From an uncultured Collinsella sp. (GTDB taxonomy: Bacteria > Actinomycetota > Coriobacteriia > Coriobacteriales > Coriobacteriaceae), in the NCBI GenBank assembly GCA_900547855.1, contig URIK01000075.1, forward strand, positions 1-9,189: 9,189 nt of DNA, given 5' to 3'. This document shows, in pieces, positions 1 to 6,460 of the stretch. A model generated the notes under the pieces. That model did not search any database and was not told where the DNA came from. It saw only the letters and a list, made by a program, of their open reading frames with translations. Positions within the stretch are counted from its first letter, which is position 1, and each line of letters begins with the position of its first letter. Position numbers and translations under genes: made by a program.

Positions 1-1047
1 TTCGGTCGGGGATCGATCATGAAGCTTGGCGAGGGGGGCGAGCACCTCAACATCGGCGTCATTCCCACCGGGGCACTGCCGCTCGACGCAGCCCTCGGAA
101 TCGGAGGCGTGCCTCGTGGCCGCATCATCGAGATTTACGGCCCTGAATCATCGAGAAAGACCACCCTTGCCCTCCAGATTCTCGCCGAAGCCCAAGCGAT
201 GGGCGGTGTGGTCGCCTTCATCGACGCCGAGCATGCGCTCGACCCTGTGTATGCTGCCCGCCTTGGTGTCGACATCGACGAGGTGCTCATTTCCCAGCCC
301 GATACGGGCGAGCAGGCGCTCGAGATTGTTGACATGCTCGTGCGTTCCGGCGCCATCGATGCCATCGTCGTCGACTCCGTCGCCGCGCTGACCCCGCGTG
401 CCGAGATCGAGGGAGAAATCGGCGACACTACGGTTGGTCTTCAGGCTCGCCTGATGAGCCAGGCGCTCCGCAAGCTCGCCGGCTCGCTGTCCAAGTCCAA
501 CACGACGTGCATCTTCATTAACCAGCTGCGTGAGAAGATCGGTGTCATGTTCGGCAACCCCGAGACCACGACGGGCGGCCGCGCCCTTAAGTTCTTCTCT
601 TCGGTACGTATCGATATTCGCCGCATCGACAGCATTAAGCTTAAGGACGAGGTTATCGGTAACCGCGTGCGCGCCAAGGTCGTTAAGAACAAGGTGGCAG
701 CTCCGTTCCGATCTGCTGAGTTCGACATCATGTACGGTACGGGCATCTCTAAGGAGGGCTCGATTCTGGACATGGCCGTCGAGTGCGGTATCTGCAAGAA
801 GATGGGCTCCTGGTTTGCCTATGGCGAGGACAAGCTCGGCAACGGTCGCGAGGCCGCCAAGGCGTTCCTGCGCGAACACCCCGATTGTGCCGACGAGATT
901 GAGCATAAGGTCCGCCTTGCCTGTGGACTTGAGTTTGATGACGATGCTCCGTCCGAGGTCGAGCTGACCGATCAGCCTGCGCCTGAGGAGTTTGACGAGC
1001 TTTACGCCATCGATGGTTCCGCCATGCTCGATGATGACGACGAGTAG
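1..1047 (+). CDS. recA: RecA recombinase, 5'-truncated by the contig edge
   Basis: RecA is the ATP-dependent strand-exchange protein of homologous recombination and the co-protease that triggers LexA cleavage. The frame is open from base 1: the six codons before the ATG at 19 read FGRGSI, matching the family's F-G-K-G-S-I-M stretch, so that ATG is an internal Met and roughly 20-30 N-terminal residues are missing. Numbering from that Met, the Walker A region is at 41-48, catalytic Glu at 71 (FIDAEH), Walker B at 116-120 (VVDS, Asp119), the L1 region near 129-136 (EIEGEIGD), the sensor Gln at 169 (FINQLR) and the L2 loop at 178-187 (FGNPETTTGG). The C-terminus is long and strongly acidic, as usual for the autoinhibitory tail. 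Oddity: Walker A reads GPESSRKT, with Arg46 where the family has Gly. The rest of the core is intact, so identity is not in doubt. recX follows 11 nt downstream. Confidence 0.97.
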   Translation, partial: FGRGSIMKLGEGGEHLNIGVIPTGALPLDAALGIGGVPRGRIIEIYGPESSRKTTLALQILAEAQAMGGVVAFIDAEHALDPVYAARLGVDIDEVLISQPDTGEQALEIVDMLVRSGAIDAIVVDSVAALTPRAEIEGEIGDTTVGLQARLMSQALRKLAGSLSKSNTTCIFINQLREKIGVMFGNPETTTGGRALKFFSSVRIDIRRIDSIKLKDEVIGNRVRAKVVKNKVAAPFRSAEFDIMYGTGISKEGSILDMAVECGICKKMGSWFAYGEDKLGNGREAAKAFLREHPDCADEIEHKVRLACGLEFDDDAPSEVELTDQPAPEEFDELYAIDGSAMLDDDDE

Positions 1048-1058
1048 CGGTTACGCTC

Positions 1059-1751
1059 ATGTCGTATACGGTGACCGAGGCCACGGTCGTCTTTCCCGAT
1101 AAGAAGGCGGCCTCCTCGTTCTCGAGCGGGTATGCGTCCAAAAAGCCTTGCGCACATATCGATTGTGAGCTTGAGGGCGGTTTTGAGCGGTCCATTTGGA
1201 TTCCCGTGCGGGTCGCGCGGCTGTATGTCAAAAACCGCCCCGATCTTCCCTGTGATTGGGACAACTTTCGTGAGGCGGTGCAGCTCATCGAGCGTAAATG
1301 TGCACTTACCATGGTGACCGAGATGCTATCGCGCCGCGACCATGCGACGGGTGAGGTCCGTGACAAGCTGGCTCGCTACGGCTTTCACCAGCCCGCGATC
1401 GATTTCGCCGTCGAGCGCGCCACCGAGTATCACTTTTTAGACGACAACCGCTTTTGCTCGTACTTTATCGAGGAGCGCAAGCGGCGCGGTTGGGGACAGC
1501 GCAAAATCGAGACCGAGCTCAAGCGCCGTCATGTCGTGCTCGATGACATTCCCGGTTATCCCGAGGATTATTTTGCCGTCGAAGACGATTTGGCGCGTGC
1601 GTCAGCCCTGCTCGCCAAGCGGCGTGTTCCAGAGACGCGCGGATTCGAAAAACTGGTTCGGTTTTTGATGGGCAAGGGCTTCTCGTATCACATCGCCGCC
1701 GATGCCGTTAAGGCACGTCTCGATGCCGAACGCGAGGAATGTGCGGTTTAG
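1059..1751 (+). CDS. recX: RecX regulatory protein
   Basis: RecX binds RecA filaments and limits their extension and activity. The 230-residue product has an N-terminal part of about 80 residues, as in the longer Gram-positive RecX proteins, then three-helix RecX repeats. Recognisable family signatures are the stretch from about residue 85 (LSRRDHATGEVRDKLARYGF), then FLDDNRFCSYFIEERKRRGWG with the typical L-D-D-x-R-F core, followed by a KIETELKRR segment and a last repeat around GFEKLVRFLMGKGFSYHIA. The gene begins 11 nt after the recA stop, the usual recA-recX arrangement. No good Shine-Dalgarno sequence precedes the ATG, so translation may be coupled to recA. An in-frame GTG at 1071 is a less likely start. 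No convincing intrinsic terminator follows it. Confidence 0.9.
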   Translation: MSYTVTEATVVFPDKKAASSFSSGYASKKPCAHIDCELEGGFERSIWIPVRVARLYVKNRPDLPCDWDNFREAVQLIERKCALTMVTEMLSRRDHATGEVRDKLARYGFHQPAIDFAVERATEYHFLDDNRFCSYFIEERKRRGWGQRKIETELKRRHVVLDDIPGYPEDYFAVEDDLARASALLAKRRVPETRGFEKLVRFLMGKGFSYHIAADAVKARLDAEREECAV

Positions 1752-1813
1752 GCGTATGCGTTTTGTGACCCTGCCGTTCACCGCGTTTTAGCCGCCGTGC
1801 CGGGGCCATTTAT

Positions 1814-1842
1814 TTGACAGTTGTTGTGGTTCAACGTACGAT
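1814..1842 (+). promoter_or_regulatory. Predicted housekeeping-sigma promoter for rny
   Basis: A perfect -35 hexamer TTGACA lies at 1814-1819, followed by a 17-nt spacer and TACGAT at 1837-1842 as the -10 (4 of 6 consensus, including the key first T, second A and last T). It sits in a locally AT-richer stretch between recX and rny. Transcription would start near 1848-1850, giving a leader of about 155-160 nt before the rny ATG at 2009. This is a sequence-pattern prediction. Confidence 0.7.
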
Positions 1843-1947
1843 AAACACTGTCATTTGCTTTGTGATATGTGCTCATCTGTGATGAGTTTGTTTATATGTT
1901 TATCTGTATCCGACCCGCATAAGCTGCGCCCATATTACTCAAATGTC

Positions 1948-1973
1948 GCGAGCCGTTCGTAAGGACGGTTCGC
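1948..1973 (+). promoter_or_regulatory. Leader hairpin with a T-rich tail upstream of rny
   Basis: GCGAGCCGT (1948-1956) pairs with ACGGTTCGC (1965-1973), giving a 9-bp stem with one G-U wobble and an 8-nt loop. It is followed directly by TTTGTTGTGT. It lies inside the predicted rny leader, ending 35 nt before the ATG and 24 nt before the Shine-Dalgarno sequence. The shape could be a weak intrinsic terminator or attenuator, or a structured element for RNase Y autoregulation. The tail is interrupted by G residues, so efficient termination is not assured. Confidence 0.45.
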
Positions 1974-1997
1974 TTTGTTGTGTAACGAATCCATAAA

Positions 1998-2003
1998 AAG
2001 GAG
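1998..2003 (+). promoter_or_regulatory. Shine-Dalgarno sequence that fixes the rny start
   Basis: AAGGAG lies 5 nt before the ATG at 2009. An in-frame GTG at 2003 overlaps the last base of this site and cannot use it, so the ATG at 2009 is the likely start. Confidence 0.85.
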
Positions 2004-2008
2004 TGAGC

Positions 2009-3559
2009 ATGCCTATCATCGCAGCGCTCGTTGGCATCGTTTTGGGTGCCATCGCCGCCATTGCCTACATGCGCACCGCCAAGCAGGGTAGTCTTCACGA
2101 GGCCGACGAAAAGATCCAGTCGGCACACGCACAGGCTGAGTCCCTGATCGGTGATGCTAAGCGTCAGGCCGAGACCCTCAAAAAAGAGGCTCTGCTCGAG
2201 GCTAAAGAGGAGATCATCAAGAACAAGCAGGCCGCCGAGGCCGAGGATAAGCAGCGTAAGAGCGAGATTCGTACGCTCGAGAACCGTGTGATGCAGCGCG
2301 AGGAGTCCCTTGATCGCCGAAACGACGCTCTCGACAAGCGTGAGCACCAGCTGTCCAGCCAGGCCGGTCAGGTCGAGAAGCGCTCCCGCGAGCTCGAGGA
2401 GCTCTGCGCCAAGCAGACCTCCGAGCTCGAGCGTATCGCCGACCTGACCCGCGAGGACGCCCACAAGGAGCTCCTCGATAAAGTTCGCGGCGAGGTCACC
2501 CACGAGGCTGCCACGATCATTCGCGAGTCCGAGCAGCAGGTTCGCGACGAGTGCCACAAGACCGCCCAGGAGATTCTGTCCCTGGCGATTCAGCGCTGCG
2601 CTGCCGACCACACAGCCGAGGTCACCGTTACCTCCGTGCACATTCCCTCTGATGACCTCAAGGGCCGTATCATCGGTCGCGAGGGTCGCAACATCCGGAC
2701 CTTCGAGCAGGTTTCCGGCGTCAACCTCGTGATCGACGACACGCCCGAGACTGTCGTTCTTTCGAGCTTCGACCCGGTCCGTCGTGAGACCGCCCGTGTT
2801 GCCCTCGAGAACCTCATCGCCGACGGCCGCATTCACCCCGCCCGCATCGAGGAGATGTATCACAAGGCTGCCGACCTGGTTCAGCAGCGCGTGCGCGAGG
2901 CTGGCGAGCAGGCTGCCTTCGATACCGGCATCCACGACCTGCATCCCGAGATCGTCAAGACCCTTGGTGCCCTGCGCTACCGTACCTCGTTTGGTCAGAA
3001 CGTGCTTCAGCACTCCCTCGAAGTCTCTGACCTGTGCGGCGTGATGGCTTCCGAGCTTGGCCTGGACGTTGTGACCGCCAAGCGCGCCGGCCTGCTGCAC
3101 GACCTGGGCAAGGCAATCGACCATGACGTCGAGGGCCCGCATGCCGTCATCGGCGCCGAGCTTGCCCGCCGTTATGGCGAGAAGCCCGTTATCGTCCACG
3201 CTATCGAGGCTCACCATGCCGACGTCGACCCCAACACGGTGCTCGATGTCCTGGTACAGGCCGCCGATGCTGTCTCTGCCTCTCGCCCCGGTGCCCGTCG
3301 CGAGTCTGCCGAGAACTACATCAAGCGTCTTGAGAAGCTCGAGGAGATCGCCAACTCCCATGATGGCGTCGAGCGTACCTATGCCATGCAGGCTGGTCGC
3401 GAGGTCCACGTCATGGTTCAGCCGGACAAGATCTCCGATGCCCAGTCCACGGTCCTGGCTCACGATATCGCCCATCAGATCGAGGAAGAGATGGAGTATC
3501 CCGGTCAGGTGCGCGTCGTCGTGATTCGCGAGAGCCGCGCTGTCGATATCGCTAAATAA
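2009..3559 (+). CDS. rny: Ribonuclease Y (RNase Y)
   Basis: RNase Y is a membrane-anchored endoribonuclease that starts bulk mRNA turnover in many Gram-positive bacteria. The 516-residue product has the full family layout and a length close to the usual 520. There is an N-terminal membrane segment at about residues 3-19 (IIAALVGIVLGAIAAIAY), and a long charged coiled coil at about 30-200 rich in E, K, Q and R. The KH RNA-binding domain starts near 208 with the GRIIGREGRN loop at 219-228. The HD phosphohydrolase-type domain begins near 326, with the metal-binding His-Asp pair in LLHDLGK (362-368) and further histidines at AHH (about 401-403). The start is ATG 2009, chosen because AAGGAG lies 5 nt upstream. 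Its own promoter is predicted at 1814-1842. The next gene begins 1 nt after the stop, so the two are probably cotranscribed and translationally coupled. Confidence 0.96.
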   Translation: MPIIAALVGIVLGAIAAIAYMRTAKQGSLHEADEKIQSAHAQAESLIGDAKRQAETLKKEALLEAKEEIIKNKQAAEAEDKQRKSEIRTLENRVMQREESLDRRNDALDKREHQLSSQAGQVEKRSRELEELCAKQTSELERIADLTREDAHKELLDKVRGEVTHEAATIIRESEQQVRDECHKTAQEILSLAIQRCAADHTAEVTVTSVHIPSDDLKGRIIGREGRNIRTFEQVSGVNLVIDDTPETVVLSSFDPVRRETARVALENLIADGRIHPARIEEMYHKAADLVQQRVREAGEQAAFDTGIHDLHPEIVKTLGALRYRTSFGQNVLQHSLEVSDLCGVMASELGLDVVTAKRAGLLHDLGKAIDHDVEGPHAVIGAELARRYGEKPVIVHAIEAHHADVDPNTVLDVLVQAADAVSASRPGARRESAENYIKRLEKLEEIANSHDGVERTYAMQAGREVHVMVQPDKISDAQSTVLAHDIAHQIEEEMEYPGQVRVVVIRESRAVDIAK

Positions 3560-3560
3560 C

Positions 3561-4646
3561 ATGAGCGACGCGAACGAGCTCATCTCATTTATCGCGTCGA
3601 TGTCGGGGGAGGGCAACCTTCGCGTCGAGGAGAACCTTGGCGAGGGGTATGTCCGCCTCCGCGTTTCGGAGGCCGAGCGGCGCCAGGCAAAACACGACAT
3701 TCAGCATGTCGAGGATATCGTCATCGAAATGCTCCGTAATGCTCGCGATGCTGGCGCCGACAAAGTCTATCTCGCTACGACCAAGGAAGATGGCGTCCGC
3801 ACGCTTGTCTTTCTGGATAACGGTTCGGGCGTTCCGCAGGATATGCAAGAGCGAATCTTCGATGCCCGCGTTACCTCCAAGCTCGAGAGCATGAAGATGG
3901 ACCGTTGGGGCGTTCACGGTCGTGGCATGGCATTGTTTTCGATCAAGCAGAACACCGACGAGGCCCGTGTGGTCACGTCCGGTGTCGATCTTGGCTCGGC
4001 CTTTAAGGTGAGCGTTGCGGCCGACCGCCTCAGCGAGCGTGCCGATCAGTCCAGCTGGCCCCAGGCCGTCAAGGATGAGGATGGACGTTATGTCTGTGCT
4101 CGCGGTCCGCATAATATTATTCGCGCTGCTTGTGAGTTTGCGCTCGAGGAGTTGCGTGGTTGCGATGTCTATCTTGGTTCTCCGTCTGAGATTGCCGCGA
4201 CCCTTTATGCTCAGGCGTCAAGTCGGCTCGATACGTCGCGTCTCCTGTTCATTGATGACGAGAGCGAGCTTCCGGTTGTCGATCGTTTAGGCCTTGCCTC
4301 TGATGCCGAGGACTTTATCCGTATCTGTTCTGGTTTGGGTCTTGAGATGTCCGAGCGCACGGCCCATCGCATTTTGGCAGGGCAGATTAAACCCGTTCGC
4401 GGTGTGACCGCGCGTCTGCTGCGCGAGCGTGATTCGTCCTCGCATGCGCCGGCTCCTGTCGATCTTGCAAAGGATCGTCGCGGGCTACGTATTGCCAAGG
4501 ATGACATGGCACAGTTTTCGCGTGCTGTGGAGCGTGACTTTAATGACCTTGCCGCCCGGTACTATCTCAACCTTTGCGGTGACCCAAAGATTCGCGTTTC
4601 GCGTGATCGAATCACTGTGACCTTCGATCTTGCCAAAGAGGAATAG
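3561..4646 (+). CDS. GHKL-type ATPase of unknown function, with a possible HTH segment
   Basis: I do not recognise a named gene. The 361-residue protein carries a GHKL (gyrase/Hsp90/histidine kinase/MutL) ATP-binding fold. The N-box helix is at about 52-64 (EMLRNARDAGAD, with Glu56 and Asn60), the G1 box at 86-90 (DNGSG), an IFDARVTSK lid-side motif at 99-107, and the G2 box at 117-122 (GVHGRG). The spacing and the R-N-A-x-D-A-G-A wording look closer to the MutL/topoisomerase VI-B style than to a sensor kinase. No histidine phosphoacceptor helix, membrane segment or receiver domain is visible, so a classical sensor kinase is unlikely. Residues about 256-290 resemble a helix-turn-helix (LEMSERTAHRILAGQ), which is tentative. 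The gene starts 1 nt after rny with no Shine-Dalgarno of its own, implying coupling and stoichiometry linked to RNase Y. The C-terminal third resembles nothing I know. Confidence 0.85.
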   Translation: MSDANELISFIASMSGEGNLRVEENLGEGYVRLRVSEAERRQAKHDIQHVEDIVIEMLRNARDAGADKVYLATTKEDGVRTLVFLDNGSGVPQDMQERIFDARVTSKLESMKMDRWGVHGRGMALFSIKQNTDEARVVTSGVDLGSAFKVSVAADRLSERADQSSWPQAVKDEDGRYVCARGPHNIIRAACEFALEELRGCDVYLGSPSEIAATLYAQASSRLDTSRLLFIDDESELPVVDRLGLASDAEDFIRICSGLGLEMSERTAHRILAGQIKPVRGVTARLLRERDSSSHAPAPVDLAKDRRGLRIAKDDMAQFSRAVERDFNDLAARYYLNLCGDPKIRVSRDRITVTFDLAKEE

Positions 4647-4650
4647 TACC

Positions 4651-4679
4651 TTTACCGAGTCCACTCGGTACGATACAGT
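4651..4679 (+). promoter_or_regulatory. Possible weak promoter for spoVS
   Basis: TTTACC (4651-4656) and TACAGT (4674-4679) are separated by 17 nt and each match 4 of 6 consensus positions. The palindrome at 4653-4670 covers the -35 and most of the spacer, which would suit repression. The hexamers are weak, so this is tentative; spoVS may simply be read through from rny. Confidence 0.3.
4653..4670. repeat. 18-bp palindrome upstream of spoVS, possible operator
   Basis: TACCGAGT-CC-ACTCGGTA is a perfect inverted repeat with 8-bp arms around 2 bases, starting 6 nt after the ATPase stop codon. As RNA it could form a 7-bp stem with a TCCA loop, but no T-run follows, so it is a poor terminator. 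A DNA operator for a dimeric regulator is an alternative reading. It overlaps the possible promoter at 4651-4679. Confidence 0.5.
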
Positions 4680-4707
4680 TATTGCAGTTAAAACGTACTT
4701 TTAAACG

Positions 4708-4713
4708 CAGGAG
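4708..4713 (+). promoter_or_regulatory. Shine-Dalgarno sequence that fixes the spoVS start
   Basis: CAGGAG lies 7 nt before the ATG at 4721 and selects it over an upstream in-frame TTG at 4682. The protein from 4721 begins MDCLKVSSKSSP, aligning with the family's native N-terminus. Confidence 0.8.
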
Positions 4714-4720
4714 TTTCTTC

Positions 4721-5038
4721 ATGGATTGCCTGAAGGTATCAAGCAAATCATCGCCCGCGTCCGTTGCCGGCGCCATCGCCGGCATGGTCAAGGATGGTGT
4801 GCCCGTCAACATTCAGTGTGTCGGCGCCGGTGCGGTCAACCAGGCCATAAAGGCCGTGGCTATTGCGCGCGGTTTTTTGATTCCAACCGGGTTTGATATT
4901 TCCTGCGCGCCCGTGTTCTCCGACATCCTCATTAACGGGGAGTCGCGCACGGCCATCCGTCTTTCTATTTACGTTCACCAGATCAATCGAGCTGCTATGG
5001 ATAACGTCGTCATGGATGATGTTAAGCCTGTGGCATAG
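4721..5038 (+). CDS. spoVS: Stage V sporulation protein S-like (SpoVS)
   Basis: SpoVS is a small Alba-like nucleic-acid-binding-fold protein. In Bacillus it affects progression of late sporulation, but homologues occur widely in bacteria that make no spores. The 105-residue product matches the family nearly end to end: LKVSSKSSPASVAGAIAG at the start, a CVGAGAVNQAIKAVAIARGF core at about 33-52, and a NGESRTAIRLSI strand near the end. It is about 20 residues longer than the Bacillus protein (86 aa, from memory), with the extra tail being IYVHQINRAAMDNVVMDD and a few more residues. A strong Shine-Dalgarno sequence sits 7 nt upstream, unlike its upstream neighbour, which suggests independent and high translation. 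Lying between RNase Y/ATPase and miaB, it repeats the rny-X-spoVS order of Bacillus. Its role in this organism cannot be read from the sequence. Confidence 0.93.
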   Translation: MDCLKVSSKSSPASVAGAIAGMVKDGVPVNIQCVGAGAVNQAIKAVAIARGFLIPTGFDISCAPVFSDILINGESRTAIRLSIYVHQINRAAMDNVVMDDVKPVA

Positions 5039-5089
5039 CTTCTGCTTGCCTCGATTCGCCCCCCCTCTCCATCGTTAGGACTTATGCAC

Positions 5090-6460
5090 ATGGACCAGCG
5101 TTCCGTACGCGATATTCTTGCCGGTAAAACCTACTTTATCCGCACCTTTGGCTGCCAGATGAATCAGCACGACTCCGAGCGCGTGAGCGGTCTGCTCGAT
5201 TCGTATGGTTGCCTCATGGCGCTCGATCCCGAGCATGCCGATATTGTTGTCTTCATGACATGCTGCGTGCGCGAGGCCGCCGATACTCGCCTGTACGGCC
5301 AGTGCAATTCCTGTAAAAGCCTGCCGCCTTCGCCTTCGGGCAAGCGTGTGGTTGCCGTTGGTGGTTGCATCGCGCAGCGCGATGGCGAGGGCCTGCTCAC
5401 CAACGTCGATAACGTCAATGTCATCTTTGGTACGCATTCCATCGCACATGTGGCAGAGCTCATTGCCGAGGCGTTCCTTGATGGCAAGCGTCATATCCGC
5501 ACCAATGAGCATGAGGATACGGATGCCATGAGCATGCCGTGGCATCGCGAGACCCAGTATCACGCTTGGGTGCCCATCATGACGGGCTGCAATAATTTCT
5601 GTACCTATTGCATCGTTCCGTACGTGCGCGGTCGCGAAAAGAGCCGCTCCTTCGAGGAGATTGTCGACGAGGTGACCGGTTTGGTGCGCCAGGGCGTGCG
5701 TGAGATTACGCTGCTGGGCCAAAACGTTAACTCATATGGTCGCGATCTGTTTGGCAAGCCGCGTTTTGCCGATTTGCTGCGTGCCGTGGGCGATACGGGT
5801 GTGGAGCGCATCTTCTTTACGTCTTCGCATCCCAAGGATCTGCTGCCCGAGACCATCGACGCCATGGCCGAGACGCCTGCTGTTATGCCGCAGCTGCATC
5901 TGGCCGTCCAGTCAGGTTCGACGCGGATCCTCAAAGAGATGAATCGCCGTTATACACGCGAGGACTATCTGGGCCTGGTCGATCGCATTCGCAACCGCAT
6001 GCCCGATATCGCGCTCTCGACCGACATTATCGTTGGCTTCCCGGGCGAGACTGAAGAAGACTTTGAGCAGACGCTTTCACTTGCCGAGACGGTCCGCTAT
6101 GCCCAGGCCTATACCTTCATCTATTCCAAGCGCGCCGGTACCCCGGCCGCAGAGATTGACGATCCTACGCCGCATGAGGTTATTCTCGGGCGTTTCAACC
6201 GCCTGGTTAAGGTTATCGAGACCACGGCACATGAGTATAACCAGGGTGAACTTCATACTGTGGTTCCGGCGCTCATTGAGGGAACGAGTAAAAAGAACGA
6301 CGCGGTCCTGCTGGGCAAGAGTCCCAAGAATCAGACCGTGCATGCGCCTATCCCCGAGGGTTACAGCATCGATCAGCTTGTTGGCAAGATCGTTGATGTT
6401 GACGTTGACGTTGCCAAGACCTGGTATTTGTCCGGCTCCGTTGTGGGCGAGCCGCGCTAA
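5090..6460 (+). CDS. miaB: tRNA-2-methylthio-N6-dimethylallyladenosine synthase MiaB
   Basis: MiaB is a radical-SAM methylthiotransferase that converts i6A37 to ms2i6A37 in tRNAs reading UNN codons. The N-terminal UPF0004 domain supplies three cluster cysteines (C22 in FGCQMN, C58 in MTCCVREAA, C93 in GGCIAQ). The radical-SAM domain holds the CxxxCxxC site (C167, C171, C174 in TGCNNFCTYC) and the VQSGS motif. A TRAM RNA-binding domain occupies roughly the last 70 residues. The 456-residue length is normal. Start choice: TTAGGA at 5075-5080 is 9 nt from ATG 5090 but only 3 nt from an in-frame ATG at 5084, so 5090 is preferred; the difference is two residues. An extra C-N-S-C pair (C72, C75) lies between the second and third cluster cysteines. 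The stop shares a base with the miaA ATG, and MiaA makes MiaB's substrate. Confidence 0.95.
   Translation: MDQRSVRDILAGKTYFIRTFGCQMNQHDSERVSGLLDSYGCLMALDPEHADIVVFMTCCVREAADTRLYGQCNSCKSLPPSPSGKRVVAVGGCIAQRDGEGLLTNVDNVNVIFGTHSIAHVAELIAEAFLDGKRHIRTNEHEDTDAMSMPWHRETQYHAWVPIMTGCNNFCTYCIVPYVRGREKSRSFEEIVDEVTGLVRQGVREITLLGQNVNSYGRDLFGKPRFADLLRAVGDTGVERIFFTSSHPKDLLPETIDAMAETPAVMPQLHLAVQSGSTRILKEMNRRYTREDYLGLVDRIRNRMPDIALSTDIIVGFPGETEEDFEQTLSLAETVRYAQAYTFIYSKRAGTPAAEIDDPTPHEVILGRFNRLVKVIETTAHEYNQGELHTVVPALIEGTSKKNDAVLLGKSPKNQTVHAPIPEGYSIDQLVGKIVDVDVDVAKTWYLSGSVVGEPR

Noticed and set aside
139..162. Intein or intein scar as the cause of the odd RecA P-loop
   Set aside because: No inserted sequence, splice-junction residues or frame disturbance; the loop has the normal length with one substituted residue.
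148..906. A 252-codon minus-strand frame inside recA
   Set aside because: Shadow of the strongly conserved recA frame; no domain pattern or ribosome binding site.
19..1047. ATG at 19 as the true recA start
   Set aside because: The six codons before it continue the RecA N-terminal motif (FGRGSI), so the gene runs off the left edge and this Met is internal.
1872..1886. CTCATC-TGT-GATGAG hairpin followed by TTTGTTT as an intrinsic terminator of recA-recX
   Set aside because: The stem is only 6 bp and AT-rich, and it lies downstream of the rny promoter. Kept only as part of the leader description.
1892..3700. A 602-codon open frame on the minus strand opposite rny
   Set aside because: It mirrors rny codon for codon, lacks recognisable domains, and its low-complexity L/G/V/D composition is the usual antisense shadow of a GC-rich, codon-biased gene.
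4682..5038. A longer SpoVS starting at TTG 4682
   Set aside because: The extra 13 residues have no family support, and CAGGAG is correctly spaced only for the ATG at 4721.
6392..6413. Short tandem repeat of GTTGA[TC] near the miaB end
   Set aside because: It encodes a DVDVDV strand of the TRAM domain; coding constraint explains it.
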